A stretch of DNA of 42,591 nucleotides from UBA1447 sp964627535 (GCA_964627535.1 CAZVJW010000035.1:1-42591); one strand, 5' to 3'. Positions 24,742 to 33,425 are shown, counted from the first letter of the stretch. The notes: a model not told the origin generated them from the letters alone. A program made the numbers and translations.

Positions 24742-24770
24742 TTGCAAGCCGGCAAAATATCTTGTATAAT
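24742..24770 (+). promoter_or_regulatory. Promoter of the lipoprotein at 24940
   Basis: TTGCAA at 24742-24747, a 17-base spacer, and perfect TATAAT at 24765-24770. Element copy 7 lies between it and the gene, so the element would be transcribed in the leader. Confidence 0.6.
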
Positions 24771-24814
24771 TGCTTTGCTTACAGACCGTTGACCGAAACA
24801 GAAAATTTATATTC

Positions 24815-24917
24815 ATACTAATCCCTCTTTAAAAAATCGCTAAAAATTCGGCACAAAAACCCATTTGTCAAAGGTTTTTGCTTGATTTCATAGAGGCTAT
24901 ATAATCGGGATTAGTAT
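24815..24917. repeat. Inverted-repeat element copy 7 (short, subfamily B, forward)
   Basis: A 103-bp element with perfect ATACTAAT/ATTAGTAT ends and no nested module. It ends 22 bases before the ATG at 24940 and is probably within the 5' untranslated region. Confidence 0.8.
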
Positions 24918-24939
24918 CACATGGAAGGAAATTTGCCGA

Positions 24940-26148
24940 ATGAAAAAGATAGCAACCGGGCTTCTTGCCTTAACAATGGCTTTTACAATGATCTTTTCGC
25001 TGGCTGCATGCAAAAAAAAGGAAGTTAATGTACCGACGACGGGCTATACAACAACCGATACAACCGTTTCCGAGTACAATGCCAACACGCCGATTTCGGA
25101 TGAGGTGGTGAAGGTGGCACTTGAAAGCAGCGGGCCTTCTTCCTGGGACGGAAACTACGAAAATTTAACCGGCGAACAAAAATCAACCATTGAAAATTAT
25201 TTCGCAATTTTGGGAAAAGGTGTTGAAGTCAGGGCCGACGGCGTTTATTATATTGAAAACGCAGGGGTAATCACAACGCTTCAAATCGCAACGGATGCAA
25301 CCACCGCTAAAAATACAACCACAGCAAAGGCGGCAACAACTGTCAAAACGGCAACCACAACAGTTCCAACCGCCACTGTTCCGGCTACTGCCGCCCCGAC
25401 AAACGCAACCTCAACCACATCAGCCCCAACAACTGCGGCAATAACAACCACAACAGCTCCGACAACTTTGCCGGACATTCTTACACAAGGGCCTGTTGGC
25501 GGGTCAACCGCTGAAATAGTTGCTTTTTACAACCAGTATGCCAATGCGACAAAAGCTTATAAAGGCAAGGTTGCGGTAGCGAGAGCGCAGGGAACAAAAG
25601 CAGAAATCACGAAACTCACCCCCGAAAACCCCGGTTTTAAATTTCTTGTCTCTCCGCTTCTTCCAAATAATTATGGAACAAAAACCGCAATAACATTCTT
25701 TGACGGCAAAAACATCAGCGGCGGTTCCGAAACGCTTATGAACACCCTTCCCCGTTCAAATTCACCCCAAATGAGCGTGCTTGAACCCGCCGGCGTAAAA
25801 TCGGCATCCTGCGAAAAAGCCGGCTCGGGGTGGAAGGTAATTATCACCGTTATTTCGGAAACAGTCAACTCCTTCACGGATGTACCGAAATACCATGCGC
25901 AGTGCATGGATACGGCGAGCAGCAGCGGAGTGTCTATCCCTTCGTTACCCGGACTTACAATAAATTCGGTGTCAATAAATTATGGAGAAACAACCATAAC
26001 CGCAACCGTCAGCACCAAAGGTTATCTGGACAATTTCCATATTGTCGAACCCGTTGTTACAGCGGTAAATTTAAGTTATAACAGCACTCCATCTGACGCT
26101 GATATTACCGCCACATGGAAGCAGGATTTAACATTCACCTATAAATAA
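24940..26148 (+). CDS. Lipoprotein with VKSASC domain, paralogue 3, with an extra N-terminal region
   Basis: A 402-residue lipoprotein with GGAAGGA upstream of the ATG. The signal peptide ends in a lipobox (FSLAAC, Cys24). Residues about 25-115 form an extra segment not in the paralogues (ISDEVVKVALESSGPSSWDGNY to GVYYIENAGVITTLQ). A linker of about 70 residues is mostly Thr/Ala/Pro. The C-terminal VKSASC domain has VAFYNQYANATKAYKG, LPRSNSPQMSVLEPAGVKSASC, VPKYHAQCMDT and the terminal ATWKQDLTFTYK. It resembles paralogue 1 most closely. A terminator follows. The function is unknown. Confidence 0.75.
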   Translation: MKKIATGLLALTMAFTMIFSLAACKKKEVNVPTTGYTTTDTTVSEYNANTPISDEVVKVALESSGPSSWDGNYENLTGEQKSTIENYFAILGKGVEVRADGVYYIENAGVITTLQIATDATTAKNTTTAKAATTVKTATTTVPTATVPATAAPTNATSTTSAPTTAAITTTTAPTTLPDILTQGPVGGSTAEIVAFYNQYANATKAYKGKVAVARAQGTKAEITKLTPENPGFKFLVSPLLPNNYGTKTAITFFDGKNISGGSETLMNTLPRSNSPQMSVLEPAGVKSASCEKAGSGWKVIITVISETVNSFTDVPKYHAQCMDTASSSGVSIPSLPGLTINSVSINYGETTITATVSTKGYLDNFHIVEPVVTAVNLSYNSTPSDADITATWKQDLTFTYK

Positions 26149-26158
26149 ACTCTAAATC

Positions 26159-26190
26159 AAATTCCCCGCTCAAACGAGCGGGGAATTTTC
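26159..26190 (+). terminator. Rho-independent terminator between convergent genes
   Basis: AAATTCCCCGCTC (26159-26171) pairs perfectly with GAGCGGGGAATTT (26176-26188), ending in a short T-run. The A-rich left arm lets it act on the minus strand too. Confidence 0.8.
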
Positions 26191-26201
26191 TGACTTGCCT
26201 C

Positions 26202-26304
26202 ATACGAATCCCTCTTTAAAACATAGCTAAAAATTCGGCACAAAAACCCATTTGTCAAAGGTTTTTGCTTGATTTCATAGAGGTTTTATAATCGGGATTA
26301 GTAT
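26202..26304. repeat. Inverted-repeat element copy 8 (short, subfamily B, forward)
   Basis: A 103-bp element beginning ATACGAAT (the same change as in copy 3) and ending ATTAGTAT, 28 bases from the mannosidase stop codon. It is almost identical to copy 7. Confidence 0.8.
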
Positions 26305-26332
26305 TGTTAGTTGAAAGGGCGGTAAAATTTCT

Positions 26333-29300
26333 TTACCGCAGCCTAAAGGTCTTTACTTCAAACGGCCTGATAGCAAACCCGAATTCGCCGCCAGCCGCGG
26401 TGAGTTCCTCTTCGTTCTCTTCCATCAGGTTGCATTCCGTCACCCTGCTGAAAGGCAGGGTGGTTTTAATCTTGACCCCGCCCCTGCGCTGTTCGGCTTC
26501 ATAAACACGTATAATAATACCGTCGCCGTCCTGAGCTTGTTTCACAGCGTCAATGATAACATTGGCGCAGTCCACACTCATAAAGCTCTTTTCGCCCGGC
26601 AGCGAGCCTTGTTGTTCTGCGACGGCAAAAGCCGCAAGCGGAACATTCAGTTCAAACGCTTTTTGCACCGTGCCGCCGTCCTGCCAGCCGTTTTTGTGCG
26701 GATAAAGGCTGTAAACAAAGCTGTTGGTCCCGTGGTCGCCCGTGCGGTCCGGGCAAGTGGGCGCACGCATGAGGGAAATCCGCATGGTGCTGTCTTTAAT
26801 GTCATATCCGTACTTGCAGTCGTTCAAAATACTAACGCCGTAGCCGCCTTCGGAAAGGTCCGCCCATTTATGCGCGCACTGTTCAAAGCGGGCAAGGTCA
26901 TAGCTGTTGCTCCAATGGTTGGGGCGGATGATCGCGCCGTGGGCGATTTCAAAGCTTGCCTGTGTGCTGAGAATATCCACTTCAAACGCCGCTTTTAAAA
27001 GCTTGTCGCTTTCAAACCAGTCAACCGTCGTGTCAAAATCCAACCGGTCCGAACCGGTGTTCAGGATGATGTCCTGCGTTATTTTTGATTTGTTGAAGAG
27101 GCGGACTATCCGGATAACACCCCTGAGCTCATTTGATTCGATAACGTCAATGCTCTGCGCTTCGGTCAGTTCCCAGAACTTCTTCTGGTAATTGAGTTCC
27201 AGGTTCCAGGCGGTTTCATGTACGCATTTATCCTGAAAAATTGTCAACAGGTTTCCTCTGCCTTTTAAGATTTCTCTGCCGTTCACCTTGTCAAAAACAG
27301 AGGCCAGTATGCCGTTGCCGTCCAATTCCACTCTCAGCTTTTCATTTTCAAGCAGTCCGGCTGTTGCCGTTACCTTCGGCAGCTCGGCAGATGCCGGTTT
27401 CAATGCAAAAACCTTGTAGCCCATGGCGGGAACATCATCGGCAACAAATCGTAAAAATGTTTTGCCGTCTTTCGTAAAATATTGGCACGGCAGCTCTTTG
27501 TCTTCTGTGTACATGGCCAACCCGCTTTTTTCGGCGGTCAGTTCAACTTCAGCCGGAGCAGTTGTTTTTTGTGAAAGGAAGTTCCAAACAATGACGCCGC
27601 TGCCTTTCACGGTTATCTCCGCGTTTAAAGCGTTTAACGCGCTCGTTCTGACTCCTTCGCCAAGCGCATGCATTGTGCGGTAATCTATCCGGCAGTCCTC
27701 GTGCGCTTCGTGAATTGATGTGCCGGGCAGCGTATCATGGAACTGGTTTTTCAGCAGCAGTTTCCAGCCGTCTTCCAATGTTTCTTTGTTATATAGGAGC
27801 CCCGTCAAAGCATTTGAAAAAACAGAAGCCATCTCCGCGCGGCTGAACAGGATTTCGCCCCTGCGGTTGTTTTTCTTAACAAATGCCTGGCTTGTATAGG
27901 TTCCCCTGTGGTTTTCATAATACATCTCGTTGTTGAACACCGGCAGAGACTCCCAGGCTTTCGCGGATGTTGCGAAGAAATCGCTGACATGGCCTATCTT
28001 ACTGGCCGGCAGACCGGGGAAGTTTTTGAGCCTGTTGCCCCGCTCCACCATGGCATAGGTGCATCCGCCGCCGCCGTCGCCGTAGCCGAACATCCCCATC
28101 GCCGTGTTGGTTACATCCTTTTGATCGTTTTCTTTTTCCGCTCTGCGAAGAGTTTGCCCGGTATACTCCCCGCCGTAGCCGACTCGCTGCATATGTGCCA
28201 ATATCTCGGAGCCGTCATTGCCTTTCCAGCGGAAAATGGTATGCGGAAACCGATTGGTGTCCTGCCCGCCCAGCTTTGCGGTAATGAAGTTTTTCATGCC
28301 GCTGCGCTTGATAATCTGCGGCAGCGCCCATGAAAAGCCGAAGCAGTCGGGCAGCCAGTAGGTGTCCGAAACAACACTGAACTCCTTTTTGAAATACTCC
28401 CTGCCGTAAAGCAGCTGGCGGATAAGCGCTTCGCCGGAAGCGATATTGGTATCCGCCTCCACCCAGACATTGCCGACGATATCCCACTGCCCGTTTTCGA
28501 CCTTGTCCTTGATGCGTTCATACAGTTCCGGGTAAAGTTTTTTCGTCATGTCGTAAAGGATCGCCTGGCTTTGCGCGAAAATGAACTCGGGATATTCATC
28601 CATCAGCGCGAGGTTGTTGGAAAAGGTTCGTGCGGCTTTGCGCTCGCTTTCCTGCACTCTCCACAGCCAAGCGATGTCAATATGGCTGTGCCCGGTCATG
28701 ACAACATCGCTTTGCGGTGTGTATTTTATTTTCGTAAGTCCGTCGCGCAGCACTTCGACGGCTTTTTTGATGGATGCCCGCACCTGCGCGTCTTCAAAAT
28801 CGAAGTCTACCGTATGCAGGGAATTGTCAATAGCTTCATAAACACGGGCTTTAATATATTCATCTTCAATAGATTCAAGCGAGTCCCACGCGACATTAAT
28901 ATCAAAATCATAACCTTCGCAAACAGGGTCCACCGCGACAAGGCGCGCGGTGCTGAGCGTATAGGTTGTGGTTTTTTCTCCGTTCATGGCCGCATTGCAA
29001 AAGCCGCCCGCGTCAATGGCGGATTCAAGCTCGATTTTAAATACCTCTCCGGCAACAGGCGCGTTAAAAAAGACCTGGTTGCGGCTAAGCCAGCCCGAGT
29101 TTTTTTCCGAGCTGACGGCGCCGATTATTTTGCCGTTGACCTTAACAAGCGCCTCGCCGCCGAAGTCAAACTCCAAATACAGCTTTTGGCCGGCAAATTC
29201 CGGGGGGATCTGCAAGGAAGACGTGAACCAGCGGGCGCAGTCGTAGCTTGCTGTCCAGCAGTCGCCCAGCTTCATTTCACCTTTTGACTCCTCATCATAT

Positions 29301-29431
29301 GCATACTTACCTTCGCCGAGATACATGCCTGTGCAGGTACTCCAAACGGGAATGTCAACGCTTCCCAGTGTGATATATTTTTTTAACCCGCCCATCATAT
29401 ATTGCAGTACTCTTGGCTTAACTGTTTTCAT
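26333..29431 (-). CDS. Alpha-mannosidase, glycoside hydrolase family 38
   Basis: A 1032-residue protein with no signal peptide, so probably cytosolic. After an N-terminal beta-sandwich of about 240 residues, the catalytic domain opens with TGHSHIDIAWLW (His250 and Asp252 are the expected zinc ligands) and includes YWLPDCFGFSWALPQI, whose Asp362 is the expected nucleophile. The middle and C-terminal beta domains are full length (FHDTLPGTSIHEAHED, then NLMEENEEEL near the end). GH38 enzymes release alpha-linked mannose from N-glycan or mannan fragments. GAAAGGG lies 9 bases before the ATG, and a divergent promoter is at 29463-29490. No transporter is adjacent. Confidence 0.93.
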   Translation of the reverse strand: MKTVKPRVLQYMMGGLKKYITLGSVDIPVWSTCTGMYLGEGKYAYDEESKGEMKLGDCWTASYDCARWFTSSLQIPPEFAGQKLYLEFDFGGEALVKVNGKIIGAVSSEKNSGWLSRNQVFFNAPVAGEVFKIELESAIDAGGFCNAAMNGEKTTTYTLSTARLVAVDPVCEGYDFDINVAWDSLESIEDEYIKARVYEAIDNSLHTVDFDFEDAQVRASIKKAVEVLRDGLTKIKYTPQSDVVMTGHSHIDIAWLWRVQESERKAARTFSNNLALMDEYPEFIFAQSQAILYDMTKKLYPELYERIKDKVENGQWDIVGNVWVEADTNIASGEALIRQLLYGREYFKKEFSVVSDTYWLPDCFGFSWALPQIIKRSGMKNFITAKLGGQDTNRFPHTIFRWKGNDGSEILAHMQRVGYGGEYTGQTLRRAEKENDQKDVTNTAMGMFGYGDGGGGCTYAMVERGNRLKNFPGLPASKIGHVSDFFATSAKAWESLPVFNNEMYYENHRGTYTSQAFVKKNNRRGEILFSRAEMASVFSNALTGLLYNKETLEDGWKLLLKNQFHDTLPGTSIHEAHEDCRIDYRTMHALGEGVRTSALNALNAEITVKGSGVIVWNFLSQKTTAPAEVELTAEKSGLAMYTEDKELPCQYFTKDGKTFLRFVADDVPAMGYKVFALKPASAELPKVTATAGLLENEKLRVELDGNGILASVFDKVNGREILKGRGNLLTIFQDKCVHETAWNLELNYQKKFWELTEAQSIDVIESNELRGVIRIVRLFNKSKITQDIILNTGSDRLDFDTTVDWFESDKLLKAAFEVDILSTQASFEIAHGAIIRPNHWSNSYDLARFEQCAHKWADLSEGGYGVSILNDCKYGYDIKDSTMRISLMRAPTCPDRTGDHGTNSFVYSLYPHKNGWQDGGTVQKAFELNVPLAAFAVAEQQGSLPGEKSFMSVDCANVIIDAVKQAQDGDGIIIRVYEAEQRRGGVKIKTTLPFSRVTECNLMEENEEELTAAGGEFGFAIRPFEVKTFRLR

Positions 29432-29462
29432 TGTTTCAGACCCTTTCGATTTTATATATAAT

Positions 29463-29490
29463 ATAATACAGTAAAAAGTTGAAAATGCAA
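29463..29490 (-). promoter_or_regulatory. Promoter of the alpha-mannosidase gene
   Basis: On the minus strand TTGCAT (29490-29485), a 16-base spacer, and TATTAT (29468-29463), 32 bases before the ATG. It is back to back with the EF-G-like promoter. Confidence 0.45.
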
Positions 29491-29509
29491 CAAAAGTTGT
29501 AAATTATGA

Positions 29510-29538
29510 TTGAATTATCATTTTCGCTGTGTTACAAT
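29510..29538 (+). promoter_or_regulatory. Promoter of the EF-G-like gene
   Basis: TTGAAT at 29510-29515, a 17-base spacer, and TACAAT at 29533-29538. It leaves a leader of about 105 bases. Confidence 0.55.
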
Positions 29539-29577
29539 TCTGTACGATACTTTATAAACGTATACGATTTATACATA

Positions 29578-29630
29578 AAGGTGCGCCCTTTCGAAACTGA
29601 TTCGCCGCTGTACTTAAATAGGGGCACCTT
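29578..29630 (+). promoter_or_regulatory. Leader stem-loop before the EF-G-like gene
   Basis: AAGGTGC (29578-29584) pairs perfectly with GCACCTT (29624-29630), extended after one bulged G by CCC (29586-29588) with GGG (29621-29623). The loop is about 32 bases. The stem ends 7 bases before the AAGGAGG ribosome binding site (29637-29643), close enough to affect translation. Confidence 0.45.
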
Positions 29631-29650
29631 AATCATAAGGAGGAAAAATT

Positions 29651-31714
29651 TTGAAAGTCTACAACGCGAAAAACATCAGAAACATCGCTGTTGCCGGTCA
29701 TGGCGGCAGAGGCAAAACAACCTTGTCCGAGGCAATGCTTTTCCTCGCGAAAGCTACGGAAAGGCTCGGAAGAGTTGCAGACGGCAACTCCGTGATGGAC
29801 TATGACGCTGAGGAAAAAAGGCGCAAGACCTCCGTGTCAACCGCCGTTGCCCCCTTGGAATGGAAAGATGTTAAGGTTAATATAATGGATACCCCGGGTC
29901 TTTTTGACTTTGCGGGCGGCATCAGCGAAGGTGTGCGCGCAGCGGAATGTGTGCTTATCGTCACCGCTGCCGGTTCGGGCTACGATGTCGGCGCGGAAAA
30001 AGCTTTTAAAGCTGCAAACGACAGAGGCATTGCGAAAATGTTCGCCGTTACCCGCTGCGACGCCGAAAACACCGATTTTTATAAAACCTTTGACGCTTTG
30101 AAAGCGGAGCATGAAGCTAAAATCTGCCCGGTTGTTATTCCCTATATGGAGAACGACAGGGTAAAGGCATACATAGACCTTGCTTCCGGCAAAGCATACG
30201 AATATAAAGACGGCAAGGGCAAAGAGGTCGCCATGCCTGAAGGCGGGCGAATAGACGAGTTGAAGGACATCTTCAACGAGGCGGTTGCCTCCGCGGATGA
30301 CGCTTTGCTTGAAAAGTTCTTTGAAGGCGAAACCTTCACCCCCGAAGAGATTGCAAAGGGTCTTGCAACCGGTGTTGCAACAAGCTCCATCTACCCTGTG
30401 TTCGCCTGCTCCGGCTTTACAACGGACGCGGTTGACCTTTTGCTCAACGGTATCATTTCCGCCGCGCCGAATGCCGCGGATTATGCGGGTGAAACGGTTG
30501 AAAGCGAAAAACTTGCCTGCGATGAAAACGGACCGCTTGCCGCTATCTGCTTCAAGACAATCGCCGACCCGTTCGTCGGAAAAATGTCTTTTTTTAAGGT
30601 TGTTTCCGGCAAAATCACTCCCGATGCCGCCGCTTACAACGCCCGCACGGGCGAAAGCGAGCGCATGGGTAAAATCATCACCATCCGCGGCACTAAGCAA
30701 GAGGACGCAACTTGTATCCCCGCGGGAGACATTGGCGTCGTTACAAAGCTTACCGGTGTTAACACAGGCGACACGATTTGCAACCCAAAGAAAATTATTA
30801 CGCTTGACAAGGTTATATTCCCTGCGCCTTACCTTTCGATGGCTGTTAAGGTCCGCAAAAAGGGTGAAGAAGATAAAGTTGCTGCCGGCCTTTCAAGGCT
30901 TGTGGAAGAAGATCCGACAATTAAATACGGCACCAACAGCGAAACACACGAGCAAATCCTTTCCGGCCTTGGCGAGCAGCACTTGGATGTTGTCGTTTCA
31001 AAGCTAAAGGCAAAATTCGGCGTGGAAGTTGACCTTGCAGTCCCGAAGGTTGCATACAGAGAAACCATCCGTAAAATGTACGAATCCCACGGCAGGCATA
31101 AAAAACAATCCGGCGGCCACGGCCAGTTTGGTGATGTTTATATCCGCTTTGAACCGGGCGAAGCGCAGGAATTGGAATTCTGCGAGAAAATCGTCGGCGG
31201 TTCGGTGCCAAAGCAATATTTCCCCGCTGTTGAAAAAGGTTTGCGTGAGTGCGTCAATAAGGGCGTTCTTGCAGGCTATCCGATGGTTAACTTAAAGGCA
31301 ACACTCTATTTTGGTTCTTACCATCCGGTTGATTCTTCGGAAATGGCGTTTAAGACAGCGGCTTCCGTTGCTTACAAAGACGGTATCCCACAGGCATCAC
31401 CGACCATTTTGGAACCGATCGGCACACTGAAAGCCTATATGCCGGACGATAATTTGGGTGACATCATGGGTGACATCACCAAGCGCCGCGGCAGAGTGCT
31501 GGGTATGGGCCCGTCCCCGGAGAAAAAAATGCAGGAGCTTGTTGCAGAGGTGCCGCTTGCCGAAATGGGAGATTTTGCGACGGTTCTCCGTTCCGTAACA
31601 GCTGGCAGAGGCTTTTTCACCTTGGAATTCACAAGATATGACGAAGCGCCTCCTATAATTGTTCAAAAAATTATCGACACCGCAAAGGCCGAAGCTGAAG
31701 AGGAAGACAAATAA
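29651..31714 (+). CDS. Elongation factor G-like translational GTPase (EF-G paralogue)
   Basis: The start is TTG at 29651 with AAGGAGG 7 bases upstream; 687 residues, the normal EF-G length. It has the P-loop GHGGRGKT, the G3 motif DTPG, and domains II to V, including the domain IV stretch HKKQSGGHGQFGDVYIRFEP and the terminal GRGFFTLEFTRYDEAPP. The P-loop differs from the AHxDHGKT form of true EF-G, and the G4 motif reads TRCD instead of NKxD, so guanine recognition may be altered. It matches the EF-G-like second copy common in Clostridia, whose role in ribosome translocation or rescue is unsettled. A strong terminator follows. Confidence 0.88.
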   Translation: MKVYNAKNIRNIAVAGHGGRGKTTLSEAMLFLAKATERLGRVADGNSVMDYDAEEKRRKTSVSTAVAPLEWKDVKVNIMDTPGLFDFAGGISEGVRAAECVLIVTAAGSGYDVGAEKAFKAANDRGIAKMFAVTRCDAENTDFYKTFDALKAEHEAKICPVVIPYMENDRVKAYIDLASGKAYEYKDGKGKEVAMPEGGRIDELKDIFNEAVASADDALLEKFFEGETFTPEEIAKGLATGVATSSIYPVFACSGFTTDAVDLLLNGIISAAPNAADYAGETVESEKLACDENGPLAAICFKTIADPFVGKMSFFKVVSGKITPDAAAYNARTGESERMGKIITIRGTKQEDATCIPAGDIGVVTKLTGVNTGDTICNPKKIITLDKVIFPAPYLSMAVKVRKKGEEDKVAAGLSRLVEEDPTIKYGTNSETHEQILSGLGEQHLDVVVSKLKAKFGVEVDLAVPKVAYRETIRKMYESHGRHKKQSGGHGQFGDVYIRFEPGEAQELEFCEKIVGGSVPKQYFPAVEKGLRECVNKGVLAGYPMVNLKATLYFGSYHPVDSSEMAFKTAASVAYKDGIPQASPTILEPIGTLKAYMPDDNLGDIMGDITKRRGRVLGMGPSPEKKMQELVAEVPLAEMGDFATVLRSVTAGRGFFTLEFTRYDEAPPIIVQKIIDTAKAEAEEEDK

Positions 31715-31728
31715 ATCATGCAAACTTT

Positions 31729-31759
31729 CGGAAGCGGGCATTTGCCCGCTTCCGTTTTT
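31729..31759 (+). terminator. Rho-independent terminator of the EF-G-like gene
   Basis: CGGAAGCGGGC (31729-31739) pairs perfectly with GCCCGCTTCCG (31744-31754) around a 4-base loop, followed by TTTTT. Confidence 0.92.
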
Positions 31760-31818
31760 CAGGCTTTAGGGGGGGATGACATACCGCTTGAGCAGGAACA
31801 ATATTTTAAAGGATAAGA

Positions 31819-31847
31819 TTGCATATCAAAAAGCAATTTGATACAAT
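31819..31847 (+). promoter_or_regulatory. Promoter of the giant repeat protein
   Basis: TTGCAT at 31819-31824, a 17-base spacer, and TACAAT at 31842-31847, 85 bases before the start codon. Confidence 0.55.
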
Positions 31848-31931
31848 AATTAACAATATAAAGTTAATATAATTAGGGTTCAACGTTATTGGTCCGCAAC
31901 AAATTTTCAGTAAATGTCAGGAGGAAAAATA

Positions 31932-33425
31932 ATGAAAAAAGTATTATCCGTTATTTTGGCATTGGTCATGGTATTGACGATGATACCGGTGGGAACCCTT
32001 ACGGCATCTGCGGAGGAAAACGGCGATTATACCGGCGCTGCCGTAACATCCGCCGACGTTATTGCGGAAAACACAACGGGCGTGCCGCAACCGGCAGAGA
32101 ACCCTAAAGACGATCCGGCGGCAAAACCGGCAAATGCCGTAACCGATAGTTCGTTTCGTGTGCTTGAATTGGATACGGAATACACGGTTGTTATTGATGA
32201 AGAAAACGCAAGCGAAACGTTTTCATTTACACCAAGCATAAGCGGTACCTATGTGTATTACTCCGAAGGCGGTTATGATACATATGGTTGTTTGTATGAT
32301 TCGTATGGAAATCAATTGATTTATAATGATGATGGCGATATTGATCTAAATTTCTGTGTTTTATATTCTCTTACAGCCGGTACAACCTATTTGTATGAAG
32401 CGAGAATGTTATCTTCCGAAACATATGGCAGCTTTTCTGTTTTACTTCAAAAACTTGTAGAGGTTGAGAGCATAGCGGTCACAAAGCTGCCCGACCAATC
32501 GACAGTTAATGAAAATTTGGACGGATACTGGACTACGAGATGGGACGAAGCTGCTCAGGAAGACGTGCCGTTCTTCTATTACGAATATAGCATATATGGC
32601 ATGGAGCTCACGGTGAATTATACCGACGGTACAAGCGAGGCTTTTACATATGACGACAGCAACTACGGCTATTTTAACGGCTATCAGATGGGTTATTCCG
32701 TCGATCAAAATGCATCCCCGTGGACGCTCGGCGGTAATGCGGTGGCGGTAACTTATAGGGGCGCGCAGACGAGTTTCGACTTTACGGTTATTGAAAGTCC
32801 GGTTGCGGGCATAACAGTGACGAAATTGCCCGACAAATCGACATTTAATGAAAATTTGGACGGATACTGGACTACGAGATGGGACGAAGCGGCGCAGGAA
32901 TATGTTGAATATTACTATTACTACTATAGCATATATGGTATGGAGCTCACGGTGAACTATACCGACGGCACAAGCGAGGCGTTCACATACGACTCCGGCA
33001 ATGATGGCTACTTTAACGGTTATCAGATGGGTTGTTCCGTCGATCAGAATACCTCCCCGTGGATGCTCGGCGGCAATGCGGTGACGGTAACCTATATGGG
33101 CGCGCAGACGAGTTTCGATTTTACCGTCATTGAAAGTCCGGTGGCGGGCATAACGGTTACGAAATTGCCCGACAAATCGACATTTAATGAAAATTTGGAC
33201 GGATACTGGACTACCAGATGGGACGAAGCGGCACAGGAATATGTTGAATATTACTATTACTACTATAGCATATATGGCATGGAGCTCACAGTGAACTATA
33301 CCGACGGCACAAGCGAGGCGTTTACATACGACTCCCCGGCAATGACGGCAATTTTAACGGTTATCAGATGGGTTGGTCCGTCGATCAGGAGGGCTCTCCG
33401 TGGACACTCGGCGGAAATGCGGTGA
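31932..33425 (+). CDS. Giant secreted Ig-repeat/dockerin protein, N-terminal part (ends by frameshift)
   Basis: The ATG at 31932 is used because AGGAGG (31919-31924) lies 7 bases upstream. A signal peptide (MKKVLSVILALVMVLTMIPVG, cleaved near ASAEE) precedes a domain of about 100 residues resembling bacterial pre-peptidase C-terminal (PPC) domains (YTVVIDEENASETFSFTPSI). Three 113-residue Ig-like repeats follow, each with xITVTKLPDKS, RWDEAAQE, GMELTVNYTDGTSEAFTYD and GAQTSFDFTVIESPVAG. In the third repeat a 2-base insertion (CCCC at 33334-33337) breaks the frame, and about 30 aberrant residues lead to a stop at 33425. The real product is probably one protein with the next entry. Confidence 0.8.
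   Translation: MKKVLSVILALVMVLTMIPVGTLTASAEENGDYTGAAVTSADVIAENTTGVPQPAENPKDDPAAKPANAVTDSSFRVLELDTEYTVVIDEENASETFSFTPSISGTYVYYSEGGYDTYGCLYDSYGNQLIYNDDGDIDLNFCVLYSLTAGTTYLYEARMLSSETYGSFSVLLQKLVEVESIAVTKLPDQSTVNENLDGYWTTRWDEAAQEDVPFFYYEYSIYGMELTVNYTDGTSEAFTYDDSNYGYFNGYQMGYSVDQNASPWTLGGNAVAVTYRGAQTSFDFTVIESPVAGITVTKLPDKSTFNENLDGYWTTRWDEAAQEYVEYYYYYYSIYGMELTVNYTDGTSEAFTYDSGNDGYFNGYQMGCSVDQNTSPWMLGGNAVTVTYMGAQTSFDFTVIESPVAGITVTKLPDKSTFNENLDGYWTTRWDEAAQEYVEYYYYYYSIYGMELTVNYTDGTSEAFTYDSPAMTAILTVIRWVGPSIRRALRGHSAEMR

Noticed and set aside
31914..31931. In-frame upstream ATG at 31914 as start of the giant protein
   Set aside because: The AGGAGG site lies inside that extension and is correctly spaced from the ATG at 31932, which also begins the signal peptide.
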